A stretch of DNA of 10,501 bases, taken from contig JADKJT010000039.1 in NCBI GenBank assembly GCA_016720905.1, positions 1 to 10,501 of the forward strand, in the 5' to 3' direction. The number at the start of each line of letters is the position of its first letter. The first letter of the stretch is position 1. The stretch comes from Gemmatimonadaceae bacterium. Lineage in GTDB: Bacteria > Gemmatimonadota > Gemmatimonadetes > Gemmatimonadales > Gemmatimonadaceae. The notes beneath the pieces are model-generated. The model was not told where the DNA came from. It worked only from the letters and a program-made list of their open reading frames with translations, and ran no database searches. The position numbers were made by a program, and so were the translations under genes. Below are positions 1 through 6,502 of this stretch, piece by piece.

Positions 1-297
1 CTCGCCCCGCGAGACCAGAGCAGAATAACCCTTCGCGCACCAATGGTCGGCCACGCAACCGGCTGAATACTCACCATCGGACCCGCACGGCGCCAAAATT
101 ACCGCGTGCGCCACTGCCGCGATACAGAAATTCGCCCCGGATGCTCGGTTGCTGGACGTCGTCGGTGACGGTGCCGGAATGGAATATCCGTGAGGTGCAT
201 GGCGGTGGGGAAAGGTCGTGATGTCCATACAACGGCGAACAGTTGGCGCGCCCACCGGCCCATCGAAATAGTCAGTCTGGCGCGACACGCGACCAAG
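1..297. other. Unassigned region downstream of the beta-lactamase-like gene
   Basis: No gene can be named here. On the minus strand, directly after the beta-lactamase-like stop, short open stretches occur in all frames, including one that reads like ordinary protein (residues ending GEFLYRGSGARGNFGAV, about 110-170). They are too short and too often interrupted to support a call. Given the many frame breaks elsewhere, this could be the start of another damaged minus-strand gene running off the left edge. No RNA gene, terminator hairpin or repeat was seen. Confidence 0.3.
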
Positions 298-1341
298 TCA
301 TATCTTCTTCTTCACGAGGAATCCGGTGATGCCGTTGAAGGCGACGTGAAATCACGGTGCCCGATCATTGCGTACACCATGCCGACATCGTTCGCGATCA
401 CCGGGCTGTCGCCGGTCTTTGGGCCACCGGCACGTCCAGAAAACTGCGGAATCCGACGTGCGTAAGCCTGCTGCCGCCCATGATCGTTCGCATCGTGGCG
501 GCACTCGCCGCCGAGGTCATCGTTCCGCGTTCGATGGCTTCCAGCAACCGACCAGTTTCGCGCGGATTCATGTCGCCCAGCCAGTAGGCATGATCCTGCA
601 CGGGCAGGCGATACCGGCCGTCCGCCAGAATCTTCTTGTTGGCCGGATCACGCACCATCGCCACCCACCAGGCCCGCTCGCCGGTGAAAAGTGATGCGTA
701 CAGGTCAAACAGCGGGTCGCCCTGCTGGCGTATTCCCAGTCCGGTGGTTTCTTCCGCGGTAACGAGCGGTAATCAGCGTGCCGGGTTGACGAAGCGCAGG
801 ATCTTGCGACGGTAGACATGCCCGCGCGCCACCATGCTGAGGTGCGTATACCCCGACGACCTGAGCCACGCGTTCGGGCTGTCCACGCCACCAACCTTCG
901 TCACCGTCAGGTCGGTGGCGGTGTTGTCGCTGGTGATCACCATCTCGGTGATCAAGTCGCGAATGGTTGGCGTCTGCCCGAGGTCATGGTACTGCCAGCA
1001 CGCCCGAGCCGTCACGCAAATCGGCGCGTCGGATCTGCACCCGTTCATCGAGTTGATTTCTGCTGATCAACCAATTGGAACGCGCACCATGATGGTCAGC
1101 TTGATGATGCTGGCGCTGCTGAACGCATCGTCGGCGTTCGGTAAAAGGCCTCTTCGCCGGTGGTGAGGTGCTTGACGTACACGCCAGCCCGCGCGGGAAA
1201 CCGGGACAGTTCCGTTTCCAGCAGTCGCGTCAGTCCGCTCTTCGCTGGTTGCGCCGAGACTGCGACAGCGGTCAGCGTCAGGCAGAGTGCGGTGTGCAGC
1301 GTGTGGCGAAGGGCGACGTGACGCATGGCGACGTGACGCAT
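298..1341 (-). CDS. Class A beta-lactamase-type serine hydrolase, exported, interrupted by several frameshifts
   Basis: A predicted periplasmic serine enzyme of the class A beta-lactamase fold, which would open beta-lactam rings through an acyl-enzyme. The start at 1341 gives a signal peptide (hydrophobic stretch LHTALCLTLTAVAVSA) and has GGAG about 11 bases upstream. The family motifs occur in the right order, spread over different frames: S-x-x-K as SIIK at 1100-1111, the SDN loop (TSDNTATD) at 923-931, and KTG followed by DSPVIANDVG at 411-419. The C-terminus ends GITGFLVKKKI just before TGA at 298-300. Frame changes are seen near 1140, 1070, 1050, 995, 418 and 345, and an in-frame TGA lies at 773-775. 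Between SDN and KTG there are about 170 residues, compared with about 104 in TEM-type enzymes. The omega-loop region is therefore greatly enlarged, and the general-base Glu cannot be placed with confidence. It could be a serine hydrolase with another substrate. Confidence 0.75.
1312..1341 (-). repeat. 15-bp direct tandem repeat (2 copies) at the start of the beta-lactamase-like gene
   Basis: GGCGACGTGACGCAT occurs twice head to tail at 1312-1326 and 1327-1341. On the minus strand each copy encodes M-R-H-V-A, so the repeat adds five residues in frame and offers two ATG starts 15 bases apart (1341 and 1326). The upstream ATG is better placed for the GGAG element. Confidence 0.8.
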
Positions 1342-1473
1342 GGCGAGTACAGCTCCGTGTGGGGGCGATGGGCATGGGGCGCAGCCAAAGGCGGCTTCCG
1401 AAGCTGCGGCGCACGATGACACATCGCTAGGCTGAGGACGTGCGACGGTGCGCGCAGAGGTGACGTCCGTGTC

Positions 1474-3605
1474 TCAATCATTCCGCCCCTGCAGAAACCA
1501 CTGCATGGGCGCGGCAATCGCACTCGTCACCGCGGACTCGCCATACACCAGCAGTTCCCCTTCGCCCTCGGCGTCACACCGCCAGTAGTCGCGCGCAAAC
1601 GCATCGGCGCGCCACCAATCGCCGCTTAATCGTTCCGGTCCATCGGCGTGGGCAATCGACAACCGGCGTCCCCGCCACCACACGGCGGCGGGCACACCGC
1701 GTGGCGCTTCGACATCCACCACTTCGGGTGTGTCGAGTAATCGCAGCACGGCAGGCGCGTTGACCGTATCTGCGATAATGTCGGTGATGCGGCAGGCACC
1801 GGCGCGGCGGCTTGCCATCGCATCGGCGCTGGTCCACTGTCCGGTGGCTTCCGGTTTGTGCCCGTCACCCGCCGCGGCGCGTGCCACCACATCGCCCGCG
1901 TTGTCCGGATCGAGCGCGGCCCGCAAGCGCCGCGAACACCGACTCGGCGTTCATGGCGGCGTCGCGCCATGGGGGCACCAGCAGATCGCCTGATCGGCGG
2001 CCGGTGGTGCGGTGGCCGGAGATCCCCACCGTGATGCCAGTCGGTGCCGGGATCACCCAACGCTCAAGCAACGCGCGACATTGATCGAACAGGGGCTCGA
2101 GTCGCGCCAGCGGTCGCGCCGGACGCACTTCGCGCGTGATGCTGCGTTGTGGAATGGACAGCAGCGATGAGGCCTCAACGGTTTCGCGCGGTGCCCGCAG
2201 CACTGGCGGTGTGGTGCCGATGCCGGTGCGCGCCCGCCGCCATCGGCGCATCGCTCGATGTTTCCGGGAAATGCGTCGTGATCGTGACCGTCGGTACCCA
2301 CGTCCTCAGTGGCCTGTCGCCCCGCATCGAGAATCAGTGTGACCGACACGGCCGCCGCCGAGCGTCCGTCGTTCACCAGTTCGCGCACCAGTCGATCAAC
2401 TGCGCGCTGCAACACGAACAACACCGGCGCGGTGCTTTCCACCGCGGCCGGTAACTCCACACTGGTGCTGCGCGTGGCTTCCACCCGCACGAGTCCCGGA
2501 CGTCGCGTGTCGTCACCGTGTGCCAGTCGCCATGCGGTGAGTCCTTCGGCGCCCCAGCGTCGTTCAATGTCACCGGGCGCGAGTGAGGCGAGCATGCCCA
2601 CGGTACGCAGCCCCAGCGCGCGCAGTGCGTCGCGCAATTCGTCGTCCATGGGCACCAGCCCCAACGGCGCCGGTGCGAGATAGGTGGCGCACTGTCCGCT
2701 GGGAATGCAGGTGATGCCATCGGGGGAGTGCCAGTGGATCGCGCTCACGTACCGCACGACTGCGCGCCTGTGGCGCCCTGGCAGCGCGCGCGGCCACGCA
2801 CGAATCGGCATGGCCACGCGGGCATCGGGGGTGCCAGCGTTGCGCAATGGACAGCAGGGCGCGCGCCAGCTATCTTCACCACCCAGTGCGTCGAAGCCGC
2901 TGGCGTAATCCACCACATGCCCGGCGCGCCTTGCACGGGAGTGACGCGGGGACTGGCGGCGAGAAACGCGGTGGTCACGGCCAACACCGCATCGTTCACG
3001 GCGTGATCGTCCCACGTGCGCACGTCGAGCGTGGCGCAGCGCGCCTGCGCTTCGGGCAACGTCATGCCGGCGCGCACCCCGGCGCGTCCGGCCGCCAATG
3101 ACACCGCGCGCAGTCGCGTGTTATCGGCGAGCGCCCTCGGCAACGCGTCCCAGTGCGGGGGGGGCGCCGGGATAGCGCGCGCTGTGGTACCCGATGGCCA
3201 CACCGATTTTTTCACGCGCCCGTTCGCGTTTACTGGGTTTCCCATACGACGATTCGCCGGCGCGTTTGCGTCCGCGATAGCGCGTCCAGTCGCGGGTGTG
3301 TTTGTCGAAGGTGCGATCGAACCGTTCGCGTTCGCGACTCCGTTCGCGCGGGGTGAGTGGCGGGGCATACTGATGTTCGTCTGCTCCGCGAACGCCAGGG
3401 CGAGTTGTGTCGCGATGGGTGGTCGCGGGCGTGTGGATGTCGTCGTGTGCGGAAACGCCGAGTCCGCCCCAGGTGATGGGGTGCCCGATGGCGTCGTCGG
3501 TGCTGCCGCCGACAGCGGCCCGAGGACGGCGCGTGCCGCGTGCCACGCCGCGCCGATCGGGAATCTCGGAATCCGTACACACGCGACGCGCCATGACGAT
3601 GCCAC
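1474..3605 (-). CDS. imuB: ImuB-like protein, catalytically inactive Y-family polymerase homologue of the SOS mutasome; frameshifted
   Basis: ImuB is a Y-family polymerase relative without catalytic residues. It connects ImuA, the beta clamp and DnaE2 during mutagenic translesion synthesis. Start 3605 has GAGGTGA upstream. The N-terminus (RVACVRIPRFPIGAAW) is typical. After a low-complexity insertion of about 100 residues come RAVSLAAGRAGVRAGMTL and PEAQARC (about 3110-3040), then MWW plus SGFDALGG, then the little-finger side (LGLRTVGMLASL, RRWGAEGLTAWRLAHGDD) and the ImuB C-terminal module (PERLSGDWW, FARDYWR, MQWFLQGRND) ending at the TGA 1474-1476. Homology moves between frames near 2917, near 2860-2790, near 2270-2250 and near 1926, so the gene as given cannot make one protein. 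These look like single-base indels rather than decay, because each segment remains well conserved in style. It overlaps the open frame of imuA by 485 bases. Confidence 0.85.
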
Positions 3606-4293
3606 TGCTCACCTCGATTGATCGAACGCTGCGACTGGGTCCACCTTTCTCCACGACCACTGAAAATCCGCGTATGATGTTTTGGGTCTCGGTGCGTTGT
3701 CGTCGGAGGGGAAGCGGTTTGGCCGACATGGGTTCGAGTCGCAACCGCACCGCACCACTCACGCGACTGGGGCGCGCCTCGTGTTGCAGCACCACACAGG
3801 CCGCATCGCGTTCGCGGGCGAGTTGCGCGAGTCGCACGCCATGCACCCGCGACAGCGCGGGGGCGCCGTCGATGACGACCAGGGCGAACACGCCACTGCG
3901 CAGCAGAAGATCGGCGCACCACGCGCTGCGTTTGCCGTCGCGCGGGCGCACCATCACCAGTCGTTCACCCAGTCCGGCCCATGGCGCGGCAGCGAGGGTG
4001 CGACGCGCATCGATCCACGCCACCCAGCCGCCGGTGCGCAGCACGCGCGAGACGACCTGGCGAAGCAGTGCCGTTTTGCCGGAGGCAAGCGTTCCGACCA
4101 CTTCGGTAATGCGGCCGCGCGGGATGCCGCCGCCCAAGGCGGCATCGAGCGGGGTGATGCCGGTGGCCCACGGGATGCCTGCGGCTCGCCCACCGGCCAC
4201 CACGGCTTCGAGCTGCGTGCGGAGGGACTTGACCCGGAGGAGCGGAGGCGAGGAGCTGGGGGGGTGTGGGAGGGCGAGGGGGGGGGCGGTCAT
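3121..4293 (-). CDS. imuA: ImuA-like (RecA-fold) SOS mutagenesis protein with a long C-terminal extension
   Basis: An open frame of 390 codons. ImuA is a RecA-related P-loop protein that works with ImuB and DnaE2 in damage-induced translesion synthesis. Residues about 25-235 form the RecA-like core: GITPLDAALGGGIPRGRITE leads to a Walker A motif GTLASGKT (residues 67-74), followed by WVAWIDARRTL and a Walker B-like strand FALVVID (136-142). The core ends at SSGIVMARRVCTDSE, the usual end of ImuA. The remaining about 145 residues are highly charged (RERSRERERFDRTFDK, GRKRAGESSYGKPSKRERA) and overlap the start of imuB in another frame. The real stop may lie close to the imuB start if an indel has removed it. 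ATG 4293 is followed by a Pro-rich leader and has no good Shine-Dalgarno sequence; no other in-frame start is visible upstream. It is the first gene of the imuAB operon and diverges from the Spy-like lipoprotein gene. Confidence 0.85.
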   Translation of the reverse strand: MTAPPLALPHPPSSSPPLLRVKSLRTQLEAVVAGGRAAGIPWATGITPLDAALGGGIPRGRITEVVGTLASGKTALLRQVVSRVLRTGGWVAWIDARRTLAAAPWAGLGERLVMVRPRDGKRSAWCADLLLRSGVFALVVIDGAPALSRVHGVRLAQLARERDAACVVLQHEARPSRVSGAVRLRLEPMSAKPLPLRRQRTETQNIIRGFSVVVEKGGPSRSVRSIEVSSGIVMARRVCTDSEIPDRRGVARGTRRPRAAVGGSTDDAIGHPITWGGLGVSAHDDIHTPATTHRDTTRPGVRGADEHQYAPPLTPRERSRERERFDRTFDKHTRDWTRYRGRKRAGESSYGKPSKRERAREKIGVAIGYHSARYPGAPPALGRVAEGARR

Positions 4294-4299
4294 GGGGGG

Positions 4300-4315
4300 T
4301 ATTGAGTACCGAATA
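4300..4315. promoter_or_regulatory. Imperfect 16-bp dyad just upstream of imuA (possible operator)
   Basis: TATTGAGTACCGAATA lies 7 bases upstream of the imuA ATG. Six of eight base pairs are symmetric (TATT/AATA arms and a central GTAC). imuAB cassettes are usually under SOS control, so a repressor site is expected at this place. The sequence does not match the well-known LexA boxes of Proteobacteria or Firmicutes, so assigning it to LexA is a guess. Confidence 0.3.
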
Positions 4316-4392
4316 AAAACCGAAAATCGAGGATATGGCTAGAGGCCTACCCTTACTGCTTTCACTACGCTCGAGTCCGTCACGGGGGCTCC

Positions 4393-4421
4393 TTAACGTT
4401 CCCTACCGGCAGTCGTATACT
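4393..4421 (+). promoter_or_regulatory. Sigma70-like promoter for the Spy-like lipoprotein gene
   Basis: TTAACG (4393-4398) and TATACT (4416-4421) are separated by exactly 17 bases, giving good -35 and -10 matches. Transcription would start near 4428, leaving a 5' leader of about 55 bases before the ATG at 4483. Confidence 0.6.
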
Positions 4422-4482
4422 CCAGTAGTCCCGGGGCCGACATGGGCCTCCAGCGGTTCGTTCCACCTTCAGCCACCGTCCC

Positions 4483-4959
4483 ATGTTCCGTCGAACGCTT
4501 CCTCTGCTCGCCACCGCGCTCCTCCTGGCCGCCTGCGGTGGTGCGCCCACTGAAACTGCGTCTGACGAGCCGACCTTTGAGGCCGTGCTCGAAACGGCCG
4601 ATCAGGGTGCCGCGGCCGCGGGGTTCCTCGATCGCGCGCCGGCCGGCCTCCAGCTCACGGCCGAGCAGAAGGCCGCCATCCGCACCATCAACGAACGGTT
4701 CAAGGAAGCCAACAAGGCCGATCTTGAGGCGTTGACGGCGATCACGCGTGAAGCGATGAGAGCGCGGCGCAATGGCGCGTCGCAAGCCGACGTGATCGCG
4801 ATTCTCGAGCGCAGCCGTCCGATTCGTGCTCGGCTGGCCCCGGCGTTCGCCGCCTTGCGCGTGGCATTGAACGCGGTGCTCACCGACGAGCAGCGCGCGT
4901 GGCTTGCGGCCAACTCCCGTCGACTGGGACCGGCCCTGCCGCCGCTGCCGGGGCGCTAG
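4483..4959 (+). CDS. Small Spy/CpxP-like (LTxxQ) lipoprotein
   Basis: An intact 158-residue protein. The N-terminus MFRRTLPLLATALLLAAC has a lipobox (LAAC, Cys18), so a lipid-anchored protein is expected. After a short acidic linker comes a helical region with two LTxxQ-type motifs: LTAEQ (residues 58-62) and LTDEQ (133-137). Between them are long charged amphipathic helices (ERFKEANKADLEALTAITRE). This is the arrangement of the Spy/CpxP/ZraP-like group, periplasmic chaperones or stress sensors. The function is inferred from motif and location only. It has its own promoter upstream and a terminator 27 bases after the stop, so it is probably monocistronic. No clear Shine-Dalgarno sequence precedes the ATG. 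It converges on another Spy-like gene at 5021-5466. Confidence 0.75.
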   Translation: MFRRTLPLLATALLLAACGGAPTETASDEPTFEAVLETADQGAAAAGFLDRAPAGLQLTAEQKAAIRTINERFKEANKADLEALTAITREAMRARRNGASQADVIAILERSRPIRARLAPAFAALRVALNAVLTDEQRAWLAANSRRLGPALPPLPGR

Positions 4960-4986
4960 TCGCTATCTCGACTCGCTGTGCACACA

Positions 4987-5022
4987 CCGCCGCGTGCATT
5001 CGTGCACGCGGCGGTTTCTTTT
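4987..5022 (+). terminator. Strong rho-independent terminator after the Spy-like lipoprotein gene
   Basis: A perfect 12-bp stem, CCGCCGCGTGCA (4987-4998) pairing with TGCACGCGGCGG (5003-5014), closes on a TTCG tetraloop and is followed by TTTCTTTT (5015-5022). The T-tract serves the plus strand only. The T-tract end overlaps the TAA stop (5021-5023) of the convergent minus-strand gene, which has no T-tract of its own past the stem. Confidence 0.93.
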
Positions 5023-5466
5023 ACGGAGAGGGGGGCGGCGGCCCATCGGGAGGCGGTCCACCCCGAGGCGGTGGTCCTTGCCCATCCCGCGGTGGCGGCG
5101 GTCGGAACGGATCCGGCAATTCCCGCACGCGTTCCGCCAGACGTTGTCGCTGTGCTTCGTCCAACAGCGGTGCCAGCGTGCGGCTCATCGAATCCAGCGC
5201 CGCGCGCAACTGCACATGCGCCGCATCGATCACCCGCTGATTGGCGTCGGCCGTTACTTCGAGAATCGGACGTACCGTGGCCTGCTGTTCGGCGCGCAAC
5301 TGCAGCACCTCTTCCATGCGCGCCACGAATCCCGGCGGACGCCGTGGTGGCGCGCCGCGCGGCACGCGTGCGCGTTGCAACGCGCCTTGTCCAACCAGGC
5401 CAATCACGATGCCCAGCAGCAGCGTGTCGTGATGAGAATGGCGGCGGATTTGATTTCGAGTTTCAT
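5021..5466 (-). CDS. Membrane-anchored Spy/CnrX-like periplasmic sensor, with one frameshift
   Basis: The third gene of the ECF operon, starting 3 bases after the stop of the anti-sigma-like gene. It begins MKLEIKSAAILIT, then shifts frame near 5411-5435 into LLLGIVIGLVGQGAL, so a single N-terminal membrane segment is restored by one base. The periplasmic part is a helical hairpin (FVARMEEVLQLRAEQQATV, ALDSMSRTLAPLLDEAQR) with an LLDEAQ motif resembling the LTxxQ of Spy/CpxP/CnrX. The C-terminal 30 residues are a Pro/Gly tail. CnrX-type proteins hold an anti-sigma factor in check or release it on sensing metal or envelope stress. Few His, Cys or Met ligands are seen here, so metal sensing is not supported and a folding-stress or general sensor role is as likely. 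Confidence 0.7.
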
Positions 5467-5469
5467 GCG

Positions 5470-5790
5470 CTATTTCCCCCAGGCACTGAGGTCTCCATCC
5501 AGTGCATACACGGTGGCGACCGTGACGGTCGGCATGCCCAGCACGCGATCAACCAGCGACTGCTGACTCGTTCGCGTATTCAACAGGTTCATCGTGGCAA
5601 GCAGCAACGCGGCGGCCACCGCCAGTGGTGTCAGTCGCCAGAACACTGTCTGCAATTCGTCCGCGAACCGACGCGGCGCGGCAAGTCGCGTCATCACCCG
5701 ATCGGCGAATCCCGGGTCGAACGCCACGGCACCACGCAGTGCGCGGTAGCGCGAGAGTGCTCGCTCGATGTCCTGTTGGTCGTCACGCAT
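5470..5790 (-). CDS. Short single-TM protein, probable anti-sigma factor of the ECF operon
   Basis: A 106-residue protein. The start at 5790 is chosen because AGGAGG lies 5 bases upstream; the ATG at 5808 in the same frame would place that site inside the gene. The start overlaps the sigma gene stop by 8 bases, implying translational coupling. Residues 1-52 are cytoplasmic and helical (DIERALSRYRALRG, FADRVMTRLAAPRR), residues about 53-70 form one membrane helix (LTPLAVAAALLLATMNLL), and about 35 residues lie outside. No zinc-binding HxxxCxxC motif is present, so it is not a classical ZAS anti-sigma factor. Size and layout resemble CnrY-type anti-sigma factors. The role is inferred from position and topology, not from a recognised domain. 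Confidence 0.6.
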   Translation of the reverse strand: MRDDQQDIERALSRYRALRGAVAFDPGFADRVMTRLAAPRRFADELQTVFWRLTPLAVAAALLLATMNLLNTRTSQQSLVDRVLGMPTVTVATVYALDGDLSAWGK

Positions 5791-6381
5791 CAGACCCTCC
5801 TGTGACATACGGCGCCAACAGGCGCTCGAGTTCGGCCATGCCGCGAGCCAGTCGGCTCATCACTGTGCCCGGCGGCAACTGCAGCGCGGCAGCGGTTTCG
5901 TTCGTGGACAATTCTTCCAGCAGGCGGAGCACCACCACCGGGCGCTGCTTCTCGCCCAATTGCGCGACCGCCCAGTGAACCAGGTCGCGCCGCTCGGCAC
6001 CTTCCGCATCGTACGCGCTCACCGTCGGTTCGGCGAGTGATCCCGGTGACGCGTCGCGGCTCACCAGCCGCAACCGAAAGCGCTTCCGTTGCTTGAGCGC
6101 GTTGAGCGACAGGTTCATCGCGATGCGACGCACATATGTGCCGAGTGTCGCGTCGCCGCGGAAGTCCTTGAGTGCGGCATGGAACCGAATGAACGTCTCC
6201 TGACCCACATCGTCCGCATCGGCGCCACGGCCCAGCATGCCGATCACCACCGACGCCACCATCGACTGGTATCGCTCGACCAACGTGCGAAAGGCCGCGG
6301 CATCGCCGAGTCTGGCGCGTGTCAGCAGCTCCTCGTCCGAGGGGGACGGATGTCGCGGATGGGATCTTGCGCACCCATCAT
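5783..6381 (-). CDS. ECF-family RNA polymerase sigma factor, with one frameshift near the N-terminus
   Basis: A sigma70-family ECF protein of about 199 residues with regions 2 and 4 only. Region 2: DEELLTRARLGDAAAFRTLV, YQSMVASVVIGMLG, DADDVGQETFIRFH and LGTYVRRIAMNLSLNALK. Region 4: LGEKQRPVVVLRLLEELSTN followed by a helix-turn-helix ETAAALQLPPGTVMSRLARG. The best start is ATG 6381 (MMGAQDPIRDIRPP). This joins the main frame by one added base in the C5 tract at 6341-6345, because without it the frame runs into a stop in place of DEELL. The main frame alone extends upstream to 6532, but that stretch is not sigma-like and covers the promoter region. First gene of a tightly coupled operon. It lies divergent to the YHYH lipoprotein gene and probably regulates itself through the motif at 6382-6410. 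Confidence 0.9.
5796..5801 (-). promoter_or_regulatory. Shine-Dalgarno site that fixes the start of the anti-sigma-like gene
   Basis: AGGAGG on the minus strand, 5 bases before the ATG at 5790 and inside the final codons of the sigma gene. It is the best-matched ribosome binding site of the window. Confidence 0.8.
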
Positions 6382-6410
6382 GGACAACGTAACGCGCCGG
6401 TTCATTCCAT
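6382..6410 (-). promoter_or_regulatory. Putative ECF-type promoter of the sigma operon
   Basis: ATGGAATG (6410-6403) - 14 bases - GTTGTCC (6388-6382), read on the minus strand. GGAAT is a common ECF -35 core and GTT a common -10 core in GGAAC/GGAAT-type promoters such as those of SigE and SigR; the cores are 15 bases apart. The -10 part directly abuts the ATG at 6381, so the transcript would be leaderless or nearly so. The identical motif with the same spacing occurs on the plus strand at 6441-6469. Confidence 0.6.
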
Positions 6411-6440
6411 GTCTCCGGCTGGCGATTGTGATAAAGATGT

Positions 6441-6469
6441 ATGGAATGGTCCGCAGGGCTCGGTTGTCC
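6441..6469 (+). promoter_or_regulatory. Putative ECF-type promoter of the YHYH lipoprotein gene
   Basis: ATGGAATG (6441-6448) - 14 bases - GTTGTCC (6463-6469). The half sites and spacer length are the same as in the divergent motif before the sigma gene, while the 14-base spacers differ. Start of transcription would be near 6474, leaving a leader of about 30 bases that contains GGAG (6494-6497) before the ATG at 6503. Confidence 0.6.
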
Positions 6470-6502
6470 AAGACGCAAACACACCCGAACCACGGAGACC
6501 CT

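Noticed and set aside
773..775. In-frame TGA in the beta-lactamase-like gene as a selenocysteine or readthrough codon
   Set aside because: Homology continues in the same frame after it, but the gene also has several plain frame breaks, no SECIS-like hairpin was seen, and class A enzymes do not use selenocysteine. A sequence error is far simpler.
3230..3922. Third open frame on the minus strand across the imuA-imuB junction
   Set aside because: An Arg/His-rich product with no family resemblance; it is open only because of the local GC bias.
3407..4342. Long plus-strand open frame of 311 codons
   Set aside because: It lies antisense to imuA, which has Walker motifs and family order. The product is Arg/Ser/Pro-rich with no domain; it is a GC-rich shadow frame.
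4978..5805. Plus-strand open frames of 275 and 220 codons opposite the ECF operon
   Set aside because: They cover the terminator and run antisense to the anti-sigma-like and sensor genes. The products have shadow-type Arg/Ala/Pro composition without recognisable domains or ribosome binding sites.
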